Of a stretch of 39,817 nucleotides of DNA, positions 15,949 through 24,795 are shown piece by piece (positions within the stretch are counted from its first letter, which is position 1; each line of letters opens with the position of its first letter). The stretch lies in NCBI GenBank assembly GCA_030065195.1, contig JASJDE010000009.1:1-39817 (forward strand). Reading direction: 5' to 3'. A model generated the notes under the pieces. The model made no database searches and had not been told where the DNA came from. It saw nothing but the letters and a program-made list of their open reading frames with translations. This DNA comes from Erythrobacter sp. (GTDB lineage: Bacteria > Pseudomonadota > Alphaproteobacteria > Sphingomonadales > Sphingomonadaceae). Made by a program: the position numbers and the translations under genes.

Positions 15949-16705
15949 CCGCCATCACCGCATCGTATCCCTCTTCTTCGAGCCGCAGCGCAAGTTCCGG
16001 GCCTCCGGTCTGGACTATCCGGCCATCGGCCAGCACGCTCACACGATCGGGCTTAACCACGTCGAGCAAGCGCTGGTAGTGGGTAATCAGCAGCACGCCC
16101 TTTCCCGGCTTGCGCATGATAGCGTTGATGCCCTCGCCCACCACGCGCAACGCGTCGATATCCAGGCCCGAATCCGTCTCGTCGAGCACGGCGAAGGCAG
16201 GGTTCAGGATGCCCATCTGCACCATTTCGGCGCGCTTCTTCTCCCCGCCCGAAAAGCCGACATTCACCTGCCGTTTAAGCATTTCCATGTCCATCTTGAG
16301 CAGCGCTGCCTGTTCCTTGGCCAGCTTCAGGAACTCACCGCCCGAGAGCGGCTCTTCGCCGCGCCCCTTGCGCTGCGCATTGAGCGCTTCGCGCAGGAAC
16401 TGCACATTGGAAACGCCGGGAATTTCGACCGGGTACTGAAATCCCAGGAACAGGCCGGCGGCTGCACGTTCATGCGGATCGAGATCGAGCAGATCCTGCC
16501 CGCGAAACTCGACCGTCCCCGCGGTAACCTCATAGCCCGGCTTGCCGCCCAGCACGTGCGCCAGTGTCGATTTGCCGGCGCCGTTCGGGCCCATGATTGC
16601 GTGGACTTCGCCCGCCGCCACTTCAAGCGAGAGGCCTTTGAGGATCGGTTGAGACCCGTCGGCGCCTTCCACCGCGGCGTGGAGATCATCAATTCTGAGC
16701 ATCAT
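15941..16705 (-). CDS. sufC: Fe-S cluster assembly ATPase SufC
   Basis: The ABC-type ATPase of the SufBC2D complex; ATP binding drives shape changes needed for cluster assembly. The 254-residue protein has Walker A GPNGAGKST (39-47), the Q-loop in FLGFQYPVEIPG, the ABC signature FSGGEKKRAE (151-160), Walker B FAVLDETDSGLD (171-182) and the switch histidine in LLITHYQRLL. Two adjacent ATG codons (16705 and 16702) occur; AAGGAG lies 2 nt from the first and 5 nt from the second, so the second has the better spacing. Its 5' end overlaps the upstream secreted-protein gene by 17 nt and its 3' end overlaps sufD. Confidence 0.96.
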   Translation of the reverse strand: MMLRIDDLHAAVEGADGSQPILKGLSLEVAAGEVHAIMGPNGAGKSTLAHVLGGKPGYEVTAGTVEFRGQDLLDLDPHERAAAGLFLGFQYPVEIPGVSNVQFLREALNAQRKGRGEEPLSGGEFLKLAKEQAALLKMDMEMLKRQVNVGFSGGEKKRAEMVQMGILNPAFAVLDETDSGLDIDALRVVGEGINAIMRKPGKGVLLITHYQRLLDVVKPDRVSVLADGRIVQTGGPELALRLEEEGYDAVMADA

Positions 16706-17231
16706 CGCTCCTTGCTCCTTGATCCTGGTTGGGCGCGGTCCGATCGGTGCGCGCCTTTACTACCGATGCATCCTGCATCTCGATCACCAAGCCGCGCGGC
16801 CTGGTATCTTCATAGGCCGCTTGCGCACGCGCGGCGGCCTGCATGCGCTGCATGAATTGGTCGTCCAGATCGCGGCCACGGGCAATGTGAATGCGGCCGA
16901 TGTTGCGGAAGAGGGTCTCGACCTCGTCGGCGCTGATCCGGGTCCGTGCACCTTGCATCGCATCGAGCGCTCCAGCCTTTGTTTCGTCGGCAATCTCGGC
17001 GCAACGCGGAATATCGGTGCGGTGCTGCATCTCGAAATCGGCCTCGCCGGTAACGCGACGGTTAGCACCGTTGAGGCACTTGCGATACTTGACGACATAC
17101 GGACGGATGATGCGCGGATATTCGACTGACCAGGTTTCCGGATCGTCGTTCTTGATGGCGACGGCCGTTTCATTCGCAGCCTGAAGGGTCACGGGCAGGC
17201 TAAGCGCCAGCGCCAGAGCGGTTGAGATCAT
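16689..17231 (-). CDS. Small secreted cysteine-pair protein within the suf operon (ORF 2)
   Basis: A 180-residue protein with a signal peptide (MISTALALALSLPVTLQA). The mature part holds two cysteines, in VKYRKCLNGA and DIPRCAEIAD, 25 residues apart and flanked by likely helices. A charged C-terminal tail ends PNQDQGARSDDAQN. No known family. The ATG at 17231 shares a base with the DUF559 stop (TAATG), and the 3' end overlaps sufC by 17 nt, so it is firmly part of the operon. Its cysteine spacing and local pattern resemble ORF 1 and ORF 4 of the same operon, which suggests a common fold stabilised by a disulfide; this is my inference from reading the sequences side by side. Confidence 0.72.
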   Translation of the reverse strand: MISTALALALSLPVTLQAANETAVAIKNDDPETWSVEYPRIIRPYVVKYRKCLNGANRRVTGEADFEMQHRTDIPRCAEIADETKAGALDAMQGARTRISADEVETLFRNIGRIHIARGRDLDDQFMQRMQAAARAQAAYEDTRPRGLVIEMQDASVVKARTDRTAPNQDQGARSDDAQN

Positions 17232-17749
17232 TACGTCAGTCCCTGTCGGTTATGTTCGGTTGCGCCTGATTCTGTGTGATTATGGCTTTTGCGGTCCCTT
17301 CGGGCCGATTGTTTGTCTTCGATACGTTGGCGCATTCCAGCCGTGATGCGCTCCAGCACGCCATCCATGTTTTCGAGCACTTCGCTGGCCTTGATCCGCA
17401 TCACTTTGATGCCCACCGCATCGAGGCTCTTGTCGCGGCGCGCAGCCAGCGCTTCGTTGTCGCCTTCTTCGAACAGGTCGACCGCCATTCCCAGCGAGTG
17501 GCAGTTGAAATCGACAATCGCGCTGCCGACGACGGCATGCCGCTTGAACGTGTGCCGCCCAAGGTTAGCCTTGGCAAAGCGCGCCGCGAGCGCCTTGTGC
17601 GCCTCGGAAGAATGCCGCCGCAATTCGCGCGCTCGCGCGTGCAATTCATCAAGCCGCGAGTCCGATATCTTCCACCCGCGACCCTTCTTGTTGAGATTGG
17701 GCGTGGTTTCGGAGGGATCGCGGAGGCCGAGAGTTTTGCGCTCAGTCAA
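17231..17749 (-). CDS. DUF559 domain-containing protein (PDDEXK-like), possibly inactive
   Basis: A 172-residue protein of the DUF559 family, related to Vsr-type and restriction-like (PDDEXK) nucleases. Marks are the N-terminal RARELRRHSSEAHKALAARF, the core HAVVGSAIVDFNCHSLGMAV, and DAVGIKVMRIKASEVLENMDGVLERI. In active members the second core strand normally reads like LAIEVDG; here it is MAVDLFEEGD, so the acidic and glycine positions are changed and activity is doubtful. The start is TTG at 17749, supported by AAGAGAG about 6 nt upstream and an 8-nt overlap with the preceding gene. Why a nuclease-like gene sits in a suf operon is unclear. Confidence 0.8.
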   Translation of the reverse strand: MTERKTLGLRDPSETTPNLNKKGRGWKISDSRLDELHARARELRRHSSEAHKALAARFAKANLGRHTFKRHAVVGSAIVDFNCHSLGMAVDLFEEGDNEALAARRDKSLDAVGIKVMRIKASEVLENMDGVLERITAGMRQRIEDKQSARRDRKSHNHTESGATEHNRQGLT

Positions 17750-18401
17750 TTGGAACTCTCTTGATCAGGCCAAGGTTCAAAAAACTGCGATCCATCAATT
17801 GTTTTGGCAGCAAGCGCAATCCGGATCTTTGGCGGCGTAAAGTCTGCCGCGCCGCTGGGAAAGTCAGCCTCCCATTGCGCTGGAAACGCAAGTAAAGAGC
17901 TCGAATCGAGCTCGCCTCATTGTCGGAGACTGCACCTTTCGACGGCTCGATATGAGTCTCTTCGCACCGGTCTTGAACGCCAAAATAGCTGATCGCATCT
18001 CCTGCCTGGAAGTCGGTATCGGCCATTACGCCCTCACCCATACATCGCAAATAGCCGACTATCGCCTTTGGAACGGGTTTGTCCTTTCTTCGAGTTTGTC
18101 GAGCGTCCAACTCAATCTCTCGAAAACCGCGGGCCAGCTCAAACTGGACGTCGCGCCGTTCAATCACGTGAAAGCGCTGTATGGCTTCGGCAGCTTCTTT
18201 CTCCATCTCCAGCTTCAGCGCAGCGCATTTATCGATCTGCGCTTCGGCGGTGGGCATATCCCCCTCGAAGACGCAAGATGCGTAGCGATAGAGCATCGGA
18301 GTGGTCGAGGCATAAGCGACGAAATCGCGCGCTGAAGCCGGTGCCGCCAACGCGACGCAAGCGCTTAGGAAAGCCAAAGGCCGGATGACCGTGAGCATCA
18401 C
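17742..18401 (-). CDS. Secreted four-cysteine protein within the suf operon (ORF 1)
   Basis: A 219-residue protein with a signal peptide ([20 protein letters not shown], cut near A-S-A). The mature part has four cysteines that read as two similar units: [11 protein letters not shown] with QIDKCAALK (16 apart), and GYLRCMGEG with VQDRCEETH (26 apart). A charged helical region joins them, and the C-terminus is basic ([17 protein letters not shown]). No known family. Two starts are possible: GTG at 18401 (GTGA with the sufB stop) or ATG at 18398 (TGATG). Both mean tight coupling to sufB. I suspect a periplasmic disulfide-bonded protein; its role is unknown. Confidence 0.7.
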   Translation of the reverse strand: MMLTVIRPLAFLSACVALAAPASARDFVAYASTTPMLYRYASCVFEGDMPTAEAQIDKCAALKLEMEKEAAEAIQRFHVIERRDVQFELARGFREIELDARQTRRKDKPVPKAIVGYLRCMGEGVMADTDFQAGDAISYFGVQDRCEETHIEPSKGAVSDNEASSIRALYLRFQRNGRLTFPAARQTLRRQRSGLRLLPKQLMDRSFLNLGLIKRVPID

Positions 18402-19885
18402 CCCACGCTCCCCTCAAGCGAGATGGCCAGCAATTTCTGCGCCTCGACTGCGAACTCCATCGGCAGCTCTTTGAGCACATCCTTGGCGAAGCCGTTTACA
18501 ATCAGCGCCACCGCCTCTTCCTCGTCCAGCCCGCGCTGCATCGCGTAGAACATTTGTTCGTCGCTGATCTTGGAAGTGGTCGCTTCGTGCTCGATTTGTG
18601 CTCCGGGGTTCTTCACCTCGATATAGGGCACGGTGTGCGCACCGCATTCGTCACCGAGCAGCAGGCTGTCGCACTGGGTGAAGTTGCGCACGGCGTCGGC
18701 CTTCGGCCCAACGCGGACAAGGCCGCGATACGTGTTGTTTGACTTGCCCGCGCTGATGCCCTTGGAGATGATCGTCGAGCGCGATCCGCGCCCATTATGG
18801 ACCATCTTGGTGCCGGTATCGGCCTGCTGGAAATTGTTGGTCACCGCGACCGAGTAGAATTCGCCCACGCTGTCTTCGCCGTTGAGCACGCAGCTTGGGT
18901 ACTTCCACGTCACTGCGGAACCGGTTTCAACCTGGGTCCAGCTGATCTTCGAGCGATCACCTTGGCATAGGCCGCGCTTGGTGACGAAATTGTAGATCCC
19001 GCCCACACCCTCGGAATTGCCGGGATACCAGTTCTGGACGGTCGAGTACTTGATCTCGGCATCTTCCATCGCGACCAGTTCGACCACGGCGGCATGCAGC
19101 TGGTTTTCGTCGCGCATCGGCGCGGTGCAGCCTTCGAGATAGGAGACGTAGCTGCCCTTCTCGGCAACGATCAGCGTGCGTTCGAACTGCCCTGTGTTCT
19201 CGGCATTGATGCGGAAATAGGTGCTGAGCTCCATCGGACAGCGCACGCCTTCGGGCACATAGACGAAGGTACCGTCGGAGAAGACCGCGCAGTTGAGCGC
19301 CGCAAAGTAGTTGTCGCGCTGGGGGACGACTTTGCCGAGCCATTTTTTCACCAGCTCGGGATATTCCTTGATCGCTTCCGATATCGAGAGGAAGATCACA
19401 CCCGCTTTCTTGAGCTCTTCGCGGAACGTCGTCGCCACCGAAACGCTGTCGAACACCGCATCGACCGCGACCTTGCGCGCGCCTTCGACCCCGGCGAGCA
19501 CTTCCTGCTCCGCCACCGGAATGCCGAGCTTGTCGTAAACCGCCTTGATCTCCGGATCGAGCTCATCGAGCGATTTGAGCTTGGGCTTGGCCTTCGGTGC
19601 GGCATAGTAATAGGCGTCCTGATAGTCGATCGGCGGATAGCCAACCTTGGCCCAGTTCGGCTCTTTCATCTCTTGCCACAGGCGGAAGGCCTTGAGCCGC
19701 CATTCGAGCATCCATTCCGGCTCGCCCTTCTTGGCCGAGATGAACCGAACCGTGTCTTCGTTGAGGCCCTTTTCGGCGAATTCGGTCTCGATATCCGAGG
19801 ACCAACCATGCTCGTATTCGGCGGCGTTGGCCGCCGCTTCTTTCGCTTCGCGGTCCATTTCCTGGGTGTCGAGGTTGTCGGTCAT
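18398..19885 (-). CDS. sufB: Fe-S cluster assembly protein SufB
   Basis: The main scaffold of the SufBC2D complex, where nascent Fe-S clusters form. The 495-residue protein has the full SufB pattern: [17 protein letters not shown] near the N-terminus, [78 protein letters not shown], and near the C-terminus [17 protein letters not shown] with the cysteine that in E. coli SufB (C405) is needed for cluster assembly. The ATG at 19885 overlaps the stop of the Rrf2 regulator gene (ATGA), so the regulator and SufB are translated together. Confidence 0.97.
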   Translation of the reverse strand: MTDNLDTQEMDREAKEAAANAAEYEHGWSSDIETEFAEKGLNEDTVRFISAKKGEPEWMLEWRLKAFRLWQEMKEPNWAKVGYPPIDYQDAYYYAAPKAKPKLKSLDELDPEIKAVYDKLGIPVAEQEVLAGVEGARKVAVDAVFDSVSVATTFREELKKAGVIFLSISEAIKEYPELVKKWLGKVVPQRDNYFAALNCAVFSDGTFVYVPEGVRCPMELSTYFRINAENTGQFERTLIVAEKGSYVSYLEGCTAPMRDENQLHAAVVELVAMEDAEIKYSTVQNWYPGNSEGVGGIYNFVTKRGLCQGDRSKISWTQVETGSAVTWKYPSCVLNGEDSVGEFYSVAVTNNFQQADTGTKMVHNGRGSRSTIISKGISAGKSNNTYRGLVRVGPKADAVRNFTQCDSLLLGDECGAHTVPYIEVKNPGAQIEHEATTSKISDEQMFYAMQRGLDEEEAVALIVNGFAKDVLKELPMEFAVEAQKLLAISLEGSVG

Positions 19886-20316
19886 GCCGCTTCTTCTTCG
19901 AAAGTGGGGGTTAGGGTAGGCGGATTACGCAGCCGATCGAGCGTGATGCCTGCAAGTGCACCGCGCAGCGCTTCGTTTATGACGGGCCAATGAGGTTTCA
20001 TGCTGCACCCCGCCTCGTAGTCGCAGTCGCCATGATCGATACAAGCGGTGAGCGCAATCGGCCCCTCAACCGCTTCGACGATATCGGCTACTGTGATGGC
20101 AGCAGCCGGACGACCGAGCTGCAATCCGCCATGCGCGCCGCGAACCGAACGCAGCAATCCGGCGGCAGTCAGTTTGGATACGAGCTTTTGTACGGTCGGC
20201 GCCGGCAAGCCCGTTTCTGCAGCTAATTCGGATGCACTGACACGTCCGTCCCCGCAATGGCGCGAGGCCTGGGCCATGGTTATGACGGCATAATCGGCGA
20301 GGTTCGAAAGGCGCAT
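19882..20316 (-). CDS. Rrf2 family SUF operon regulator
   Basis: A 144-residue transcription factor of the Rrf2 family, the type that heads suf operons. The N-terminal winged helix-turn-helix reads [20 protein letters not shown], then [20 protein letters not shown] and the wing RGAHGGLQL. Three cysteines in [13 protein letters not shown] (C92, C98, C104) match the cluster-binding site of IscR-like proteins, so it probably carries an Fe-S cluster and senses Fe-S status. It would then repress or activate its own operon. The start at 20316 fits the family. An AT-rich promoter region with inverted repeats lies directly upstream. Confidence 0.93.
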   Translation of the reverse strand: MRLSNLADYAVITMAQASRHCGDGRVSASELAAETGLPAPTVQKLVSKLTAAGLLRSVRGAHGGLQLGRPAAAITVADIVEAVEGPIALTACIDHGDCDYEAGCSMKPHWPVINEALRGALAGITLDRLRNPPTLTPTFEEEAA

Positions 20317-20330
20317 GGGACTCTAATACA

Positions 20331-20384
20331 ATTCGGACGAATCCGTTCCGATTTATAATTAAGAGCAAAATTGTCCTAAATCAA
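20331..20384 (-). promoter_or_regulatory. Candidate suf operon promoter and operator
   Basis: On the minus strand, TTGATT (20384-20379) and TAATTA (20361-20356) are 17 bp apart and form a plausible -35/-10 pair. This AT-rich stretch stands out from the GC-rich surroundings. Just downstream, ATTCG-GA-CGAAT (20331-20342) is a perfect 5-bp inverted repeat, and the larger segment 20330-20354 has arms aattcgga and tccgattt (7 of 8 paired). These lie between promoter and start, where the Rrf2 protein could bind. Confidence 0.5.
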
Positions 20385-20429
20385 CGATCGCCCGTTTGTT
20401 GCGAGTCGTTCGCGCATCGGCCGCCAAGA

Positions 20430-21323
20430 TTAGCCGATTTTCAGCACGGCGGCAGTTTCTCCATGTCCTGCCGGATCGAGGCTCTCCTGGGCAAGAGAAG
20501 GAACGGCAAGATCGGCGGGCGTTCGTCCGGTGAAGCGGCGAATGTCCCGGATCATATGGGCTTGATCGAAGTAAGCGGTACCGAGTTCGTCGAACAATGA
20601 CTGCGGGAGGCTGGGGTTGGACAACAGCATTGCCGTTCGTATCGCCCGGTGGCGCATCAACACCTGGGTCGGCGAGGCCCCGAAGAACTGACGGCTAAGC
20701 CGTTGAATCTGACGCGGTGAAAGCGCCAAACTGTCATAAAGAGCTTCGAGTTTCGGGTTGAGTTCGCTGCCTAGCCACCGCGTGGCCGTCTCTACGAACT
20801 CGCGGTGGCGCGGCTTGATAGGATGTGATGCACCGCGCAGCACCGCCACCAGCAATTCGACACCTTTCGTGAGCTTGATGCTGCCGGAACCTGGCTGCTC
20901 GGCCCATGCGTGGATGTCGCGGATCAGGGTCGGCGCCGCAAACGCTTCAGGCGATAATACGCGATCATGGATCGTGTCGGCCGGTTGCGCAGTGAGCGCC
21001 GCCCACCCTAGCGGAGTGAGAGATGCCGCCACAGCCCTGAAGGGGCCCGTGACGCGGATCCGCCCTGACTCCAACTGGGGCGCGTTCAGAAAGAGAGTGC
21101 TCGTCCGCGCGGAGCCGCCATGCGCATACGTTAGCTCGGCATACCCCTCGACGATGAAAAGCAGCTGCGCCGAATACGCCGGGCTTGGCTCCTCGATCAG
21201 GCCGCTGCCGATATCGACCGAATAGAAAGTGTGGGCCAGATCGCGCAGATCTGGGGGCGGTGGGATCCACTCGATGTCCACCGACGCTTTAGGATCATCC
21301 TCGACCCGATTGTCCCGCCCCAA
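20430..21323 (-). CDS. AraC family transcriptional regulator (paralogue A)
   Basis: A 297-residue regulator. The N-terminal ~190 residues form a sensor domain with IEWIPPPPDLRDLAHTFYSV and VTGPFRAVAASLTPLGWAAL. The C-terminal AraC-type DNA-binding domain includes LALSPRQIQRLSRQFFGASP, ALLSNPS-like helices and the second helix-turn-helix ELGTAYFDQAHMIRDIRRFT, ending GRTPADL. It shares the layout P-F-x-x-x-A-x-L-[ST]-P-L-G-W-A-[AS]-L-T with the two other intact AraC genes here. The start is TTG at 21323, with gggag about 9 nt upstream; no ATG fits. It lies upstream of the suf operon on the same strand but with a 113-nt gap. The effector is unknown. Confidence 0.85.
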   Translation of the reverse strand: MGRDNRVEDDPKASVDIEWIPPPPDLRDLAHTFYSVDIGSGLIEEPSPAYSAQLLFIVEGYAELTYAHGGSARTSTLFLNAPQLESGRIRVTGPFRAVAASLTPLGWAALTAQPADTIHDRVLSPEAFAAPTLIRDIHAWAEQPGSGSIKLTKGVELLVAVLRGASHPIKPRHREFVETATRWLGSELNPKLEALYDSLALSPRQIQRLSRQFFGASPTQVLMRHRAIRTAMLLSNPSLPQSLFDELGTAYFDQAHMIRDIRRFTGRTPADLAVPSLAQESLDPAGHGETAAVLKIG

Positions 21324-21432
21324 AATCTAGCTCCCGTAAGATCTGCATGGGAGTGCCATGCTCCAAGGATGCTCAGCTGCTTGCGGACCGACAGGTCCGA
21401 GCAAGGATGCGACCCTGCCTCCGATGCGGGTC

Positions 21433-21812
21433 CTAACCATTGGATTTGATCTCCTTCATCCGGTCGAGATTCTTCACACGCAACAACTGTTGGAACATCG
21501 GCTCGTCTTCGCCGCCAAGGCGGGTTGGCGTGTAACCGTAAAAACGTCGAATCTCACGGATCATATGCAGCTGATTGAAAAAACTTCAGCAATTTCAGCT
21601 TCGCCTTCGTCCGTCGGGACGGGTTCCGCCAGCAGATCGGCTGTACAGATGGCCCGAAACTTGCGAGCGAGTGCGCTCGGGGTGAACCCGAAATATCGCA
21701 AAACGAGGCGCTCGATCTGCCTGCGCAAGTATTCGGGTCTGTATAACAGATCTTCCAGCAACGGATTCTGCGAAGAGCCGAGCCGCTTGAATACGCTTCG
21801 GCTGGCTCGTGT
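21433..21812 (-). pseudogene. Decayed AraC-type regulator (paralogue B)
   Basis: Only the C-terminal half of an AraC regulator like its neighbours remains. In frame from 21812 downward one reads FKRLGSSQNPLLEDLL, then RRQIERLVLRYFGFTPSALA and RKFRAICTADLLAEP up to EAEIAEVF. The frame then breaks. It continues in another frame as NQLHMIREIRRFYGYTPTRL and ends KNLDRMKEIKSNG at the TAG at 21433-21435. The break lies in a run of six A (T on the coding strand); seven would restore the frame. The sensor domain is missing: a TAA precedes 21812 in this frame and the short ORF starting at 21844 is unrelated. It is therefore both truncated and frameshifted. Confidence 0.82.
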
Positions 21813-21860
21813 TTAGGGTTTAGAGGGGCGACATTCTCGCTCATTGTACTACCTCGGCTT

Positions 21861-22730
21861 TCAACCGATCGCCCGAAATTTCTCCAGACGATCGAAGTTC
21901 TTCATTTGCAGCAAGGTTTGAAAGAGGGGATCAGACTGCCCGCCAAGCCGGGAAGGCGTGTAACCGCAGAACTTGCGGATCTCGCGAATCATGTGCGACT
22001 GATCGACAAAGGCGTTGGCGATCTCGAATTCTGCCTCATCGCTCAGTGATTCTTGTGCGAGCAGTGAGGCGGATCTCACGGCCCGATACTTCCTCGCGAG
22101 GGCCGCGGGAGGCAGGCCGAAATAGCGTTCAACGAGGCGTTCGGACTGGCGACGCGAATACGCCAGACCCGAAAACAGTCCATCGACTTGCGGATTGAGC
22201 GACGTGGCCAGCCAGCCGATCGTTCCTTCAATCAAGAGCTCGTGCTGGCTGGGAACGGACTTCAACCGCGTTCCGATCCAACTGGCGATTTCTTCGCACA
22301 GAGCAGCAGCGGTCGCCGACCTGTTTCGATAGCGAGTTATCAAGTCTTGCCCGAACTCGCCGGCCTCCTCGCCCAGGAGCTCTTCAGCGGGAAACATCCG
22401 ATCGAAATAGCTGTTCGCCGCCGCACCGGTGAGCGCCGCCCAGCCAAGCGGAGAAAGCGAAGCGCCGATGGCATGCCATGGTCCTTCCACACGGATGGGA
22501 ACCGCCGCACTGAAACCGCTGAACAGGTACGCCGATTGCCCCACGCGATCGGTGTGGTCGGCAAACTCGCAGACGCCATCGCCACGCGGAAATACGAACA
22601 ATTGCCCGAGGGCGCCCGGGTGGCGATCTTCGATCACAGGATGGTCGGCGACGAACCAGAAAGTCGCCAGTATGTGACGATTCAACTCTGGTGGGGGATC
22701 GTAGTATTCGAGGGAGAAATGGGACGGCAT
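21861..22730 (-). CDS. AraC family transcriptional regulator (paralogue C)
   Basis: A 289-residue regulator. The sensor domain begins FSLEYYDPPPELNRHILATF and includes VEGPWHAIGASLSPLGWAAL. The DNA-binding half reads AYSRRQSERLVERYFGLPPA, ALARKYRAVRSASLL and FVDQSHMIREIRKFCGYTPS, with a C-terminal tail MKNFDRLEKFRAIG. It is very similar to paralogue D and to the remnant B. The ATG at 22730 begins next to the conserved region and is preferred; a GTG at 22766 would add 12 residues. It is downstream of the DUF885 gene on the same strand, separated by 177 nt that contain a TACAAT element (22849-22844) as a possible -10. Confidence 0.87.
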   Translation of the reverse strand: MPSHFSLEYYDPPPELNRHILATFWFVADHPVIEDRHPGALGQLFVFPRGDGVCEFADHTDRVGQSAYLFSGFSAAVPIRVEGPWHAIGASLSPLGWAALTGAAANSYFDRMFPAEELLGEEAGEFGQDLITRYRNRSATAAALCEEIASWIGTRLKSVPSQHELLIEGTIGWLATSLNPQVDGLFSGLAYSRRQSERLVERYFGLPPAALARKYRAVRSASLLAQESLSDEAEFEIANAFVDQSHMIREIRKFCGYTPSRLGGQSDPLFQTLLQMKNFDRLEKFRAIG

Positions 22731-22907
22731 AGCAGCCTGGAGCGACCCTCCGCTACACCGTCCCACATGCCTTGGAAACGCGACGCAGGAGCCGGGCTTC
22801 GTATGGCGTGTAGTGCAGCAATAGGGGCCAATAACTTGGTCTCATTGTATCCCAGCGACATTCTAATACTGGCGCTTTAGTCCTCGCCCACGGGCCATCC
22901 GTCAACG

Positions 22908-24722
22908 TCACCGCGTTTCAGCGATCCAAGTGTCTATATTTTCTTCCAGAATAGACAGCGGAACCGGTCCGTTGATAAGGATAGTGTCGTGAAAACCGCG
23001 AATATCGAATTTTTCTCCCAGTTGGCCGCGCGCCTTTTCGCGCAAATCCATAATCTTCAACTTGCCGATCATGTATGCCGTCGCCTGACCCGGAGTCGTG
23101 ATGTAGCGTTCGATCGCTTTCACGACGTCGCCCTGGGGGTTGGGCGTGTTTTCCGATAGGTATGCAATCGCTTCCTCACGGCTCCATCTCTTCGAATGAA
23201 TGCCGGTATCCACGACCAGGCGGCACGCGCGCCACAATTCCATGCCCAGGCGCCCAAAGTCGGAATAGGCGTCTTCGTAGAACCCCATATCCTTGCCGAG
23301 CTCTTCGGTGTAGAGGCCCCAGCCTTCGGTGTAGGCCGTCCAGCCACCGAACCGGCGAAATGGGGGAAGGTCGCCCAATTCGGTTTGCAGGGCACGCTGA
23401 AGATGGTGCCCGGGAAACCCTTCGTGATAGGCCAGCGCCTCAAGCTCGTTCTTCGACATGTCGCGCAGGTTGTAGAGGTTTACATAGTATGTGCCTGGCC
23501 GCGAACCGTCGGGAGCCGGGCTCTGGTAGAACGCCTTGCCTGCACTCTTCTCGCGAAATGCCTCGACCGGCTTGATGATCATCGGCGCCTTGGGAAGCCG
23601 ACCGAAGAATTCCGGTAGTTTGGCTTCCATCGCATCGAGCTTGGCCTGTGCATCGCGTAGGTAGTCCTCGCGGCTGGTGTAGAAGAACCGGTCATCCGTC
23701 CGGGTGAACTCAAAGAACTCTTGCAAGCTCCCTTCGAACCCGACCTTAGCCATGATTGCGCGCATCTCTGTATGGATACGATCGACCTCGCGGAGGCCGA
23801 TCTCGTGGATCTCGTCGGCTGTCAGTTCGGTCGTGGTGTAGCTTTTGAGCAACGCGGCATAATACTGCTCGCCGTCTGGCAATCGCCAGACCCCGTCATC
23901 GGTTGGAGCGATTGCTTGCTGACGCTTCATCTCAGCGAGTAGCCGATTGTAGGCGGGGAGTGCCGAGCGCTCCCATGCCTGTTCGGCAGCGCCCAGCAGC
24001 ATGGTTGCCGCGGCGGCCAACTCGATCGTCTCGCCTTCGCCTACGGGTAGCGCCATGACCTTGGCTTCGAAATCCTCAAGGACAGCGTTTTCGTCGCCAG
24101 CGGCAATCAGGTTCTCAAGGTCGGCGATGACATAGGGATACACCCAATCGGGTGGCATCACCCCGGCATCTGCTCGTTCGCGGGATTCCGCAATCAGCGC
24201 ATCCAACTGCGGGCCGATGCCTTGGATTCGAGCAAGGTAGGCCTCGGCGTCTTCGACAGAATCGACCCGGTGGATATTGATCAGGAACGCGGGAATGGAC
24301 GTGTGTGCCCCGCGGCGGTGATCAAACAGGAAACCGTATTCGCGATAGGGATACAGCGATTCCGCGCGTGCAGCGAGACGCTCGAAAAGCCGGTACGAAA
24401 GCGCCTCTTGAGTGGTCAGATTCGCTTGGTCGAAACGGGCGCGCATTTGCGCGACCGTATCGAGCAGCAGCCTGTGCTCACGCTCGTCCGCAGCGTCGGA
24501 TACCTCATCCCATTTGCCGTAATCCTCGTCTCGAATGCCTCGATAGGCCTTGGCTGTCGGTGACATAGCCAGTCGTGCAGCATCGTACCCATCGAACAGC
24601 GTGTTGATGTTCGTATCGGAAGACTCGGCGGCAGGTTCGGTGGCATTTTCGGCCAGGGCTGCTGCTCCAATGGGATTGGCCAATGCAATGACGGAAGCGC
24701 AAAGAAGAACGAAACGGCGCAT
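22908..24722 (-). CDS. DUF885 family secreted peptidase-like protein
   Basis: A 604-residue exported protein of the DUF885 family. A signal peptide (MRRFVLLCASVIALANPIGA) leads to a large helical domain. The putative metal site is AYHEGFPGHHLQRAL, which has the HExxPGHH form seen in DUF885 proteins, followed by GGWTAYTEGWGLYTEELGKD with further acidic residues. Members are described as putative zinc peptidases; substrate not established, perhaps periplasmic peptides. The frame is open 27 codons further upstream, but the ATG at 24722 starts the signal peptide and has gagg at proper distance. It follows AraC paralogue D by 73 nt on the same strand and may be co-transcribed with it. Confidence 0.9.
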   Translation of the reverse strand: MRRFVLLCASVIALANPIGAAALAENATEPAAESSDTNINTLFDGYDAARLAMSPTAKAYRGIRDEDYGKWDEVSDAADEREHRLLLDTVAQMRARFDQANLTTQEALSYRLFERLAARAESLYPYREYGFLFDHRRGAHTSIPAFLINIHRVDSVEDAEAYLARIQGIGPQLDALIAESRERADAGVMPPDWVYPYVIADLENLIAAGDENAVLEDFEAKVMALPVGEGETIELAAAATMLLGAAEQAWERSALPAYNRLLAEMKRQQAIAPTDDGVWRLPDGEQYYAALLKSYTTTELTADEIHEIGLREVDRIHTEMRAIMAKVGFEGSLQEFFEFTRTDDRFFYTSREDYLRDAQAKLDAMEAKLPEFFGRLPKAPMIIKPVEAFREKSAGKAFYQSPAPDGSRPGTYYVNLYNLRDMSKNELEALAYHEGFPGHHLQRALQTELGDLPPFRRFGGWTAYTEGWGLYTEELGKDMGFYEDAYSDFGRLGMELWRACRLVVDTGIHSKRWSREEAIAYLSENTPNPQGDVVKAIERYITTPGQATAYMIGKLKIMDLREKARGQLGEKFDIRGFHDTILINGPVPLSILEENIDTWIAETR

Positions 24723-24795
24723 GATTGTCCTCTGATTGATGCAGCCAAGTGGTAAGAACGAGGCGGCATCGTTTTGGTGCCGCGAAAGGACGGAT

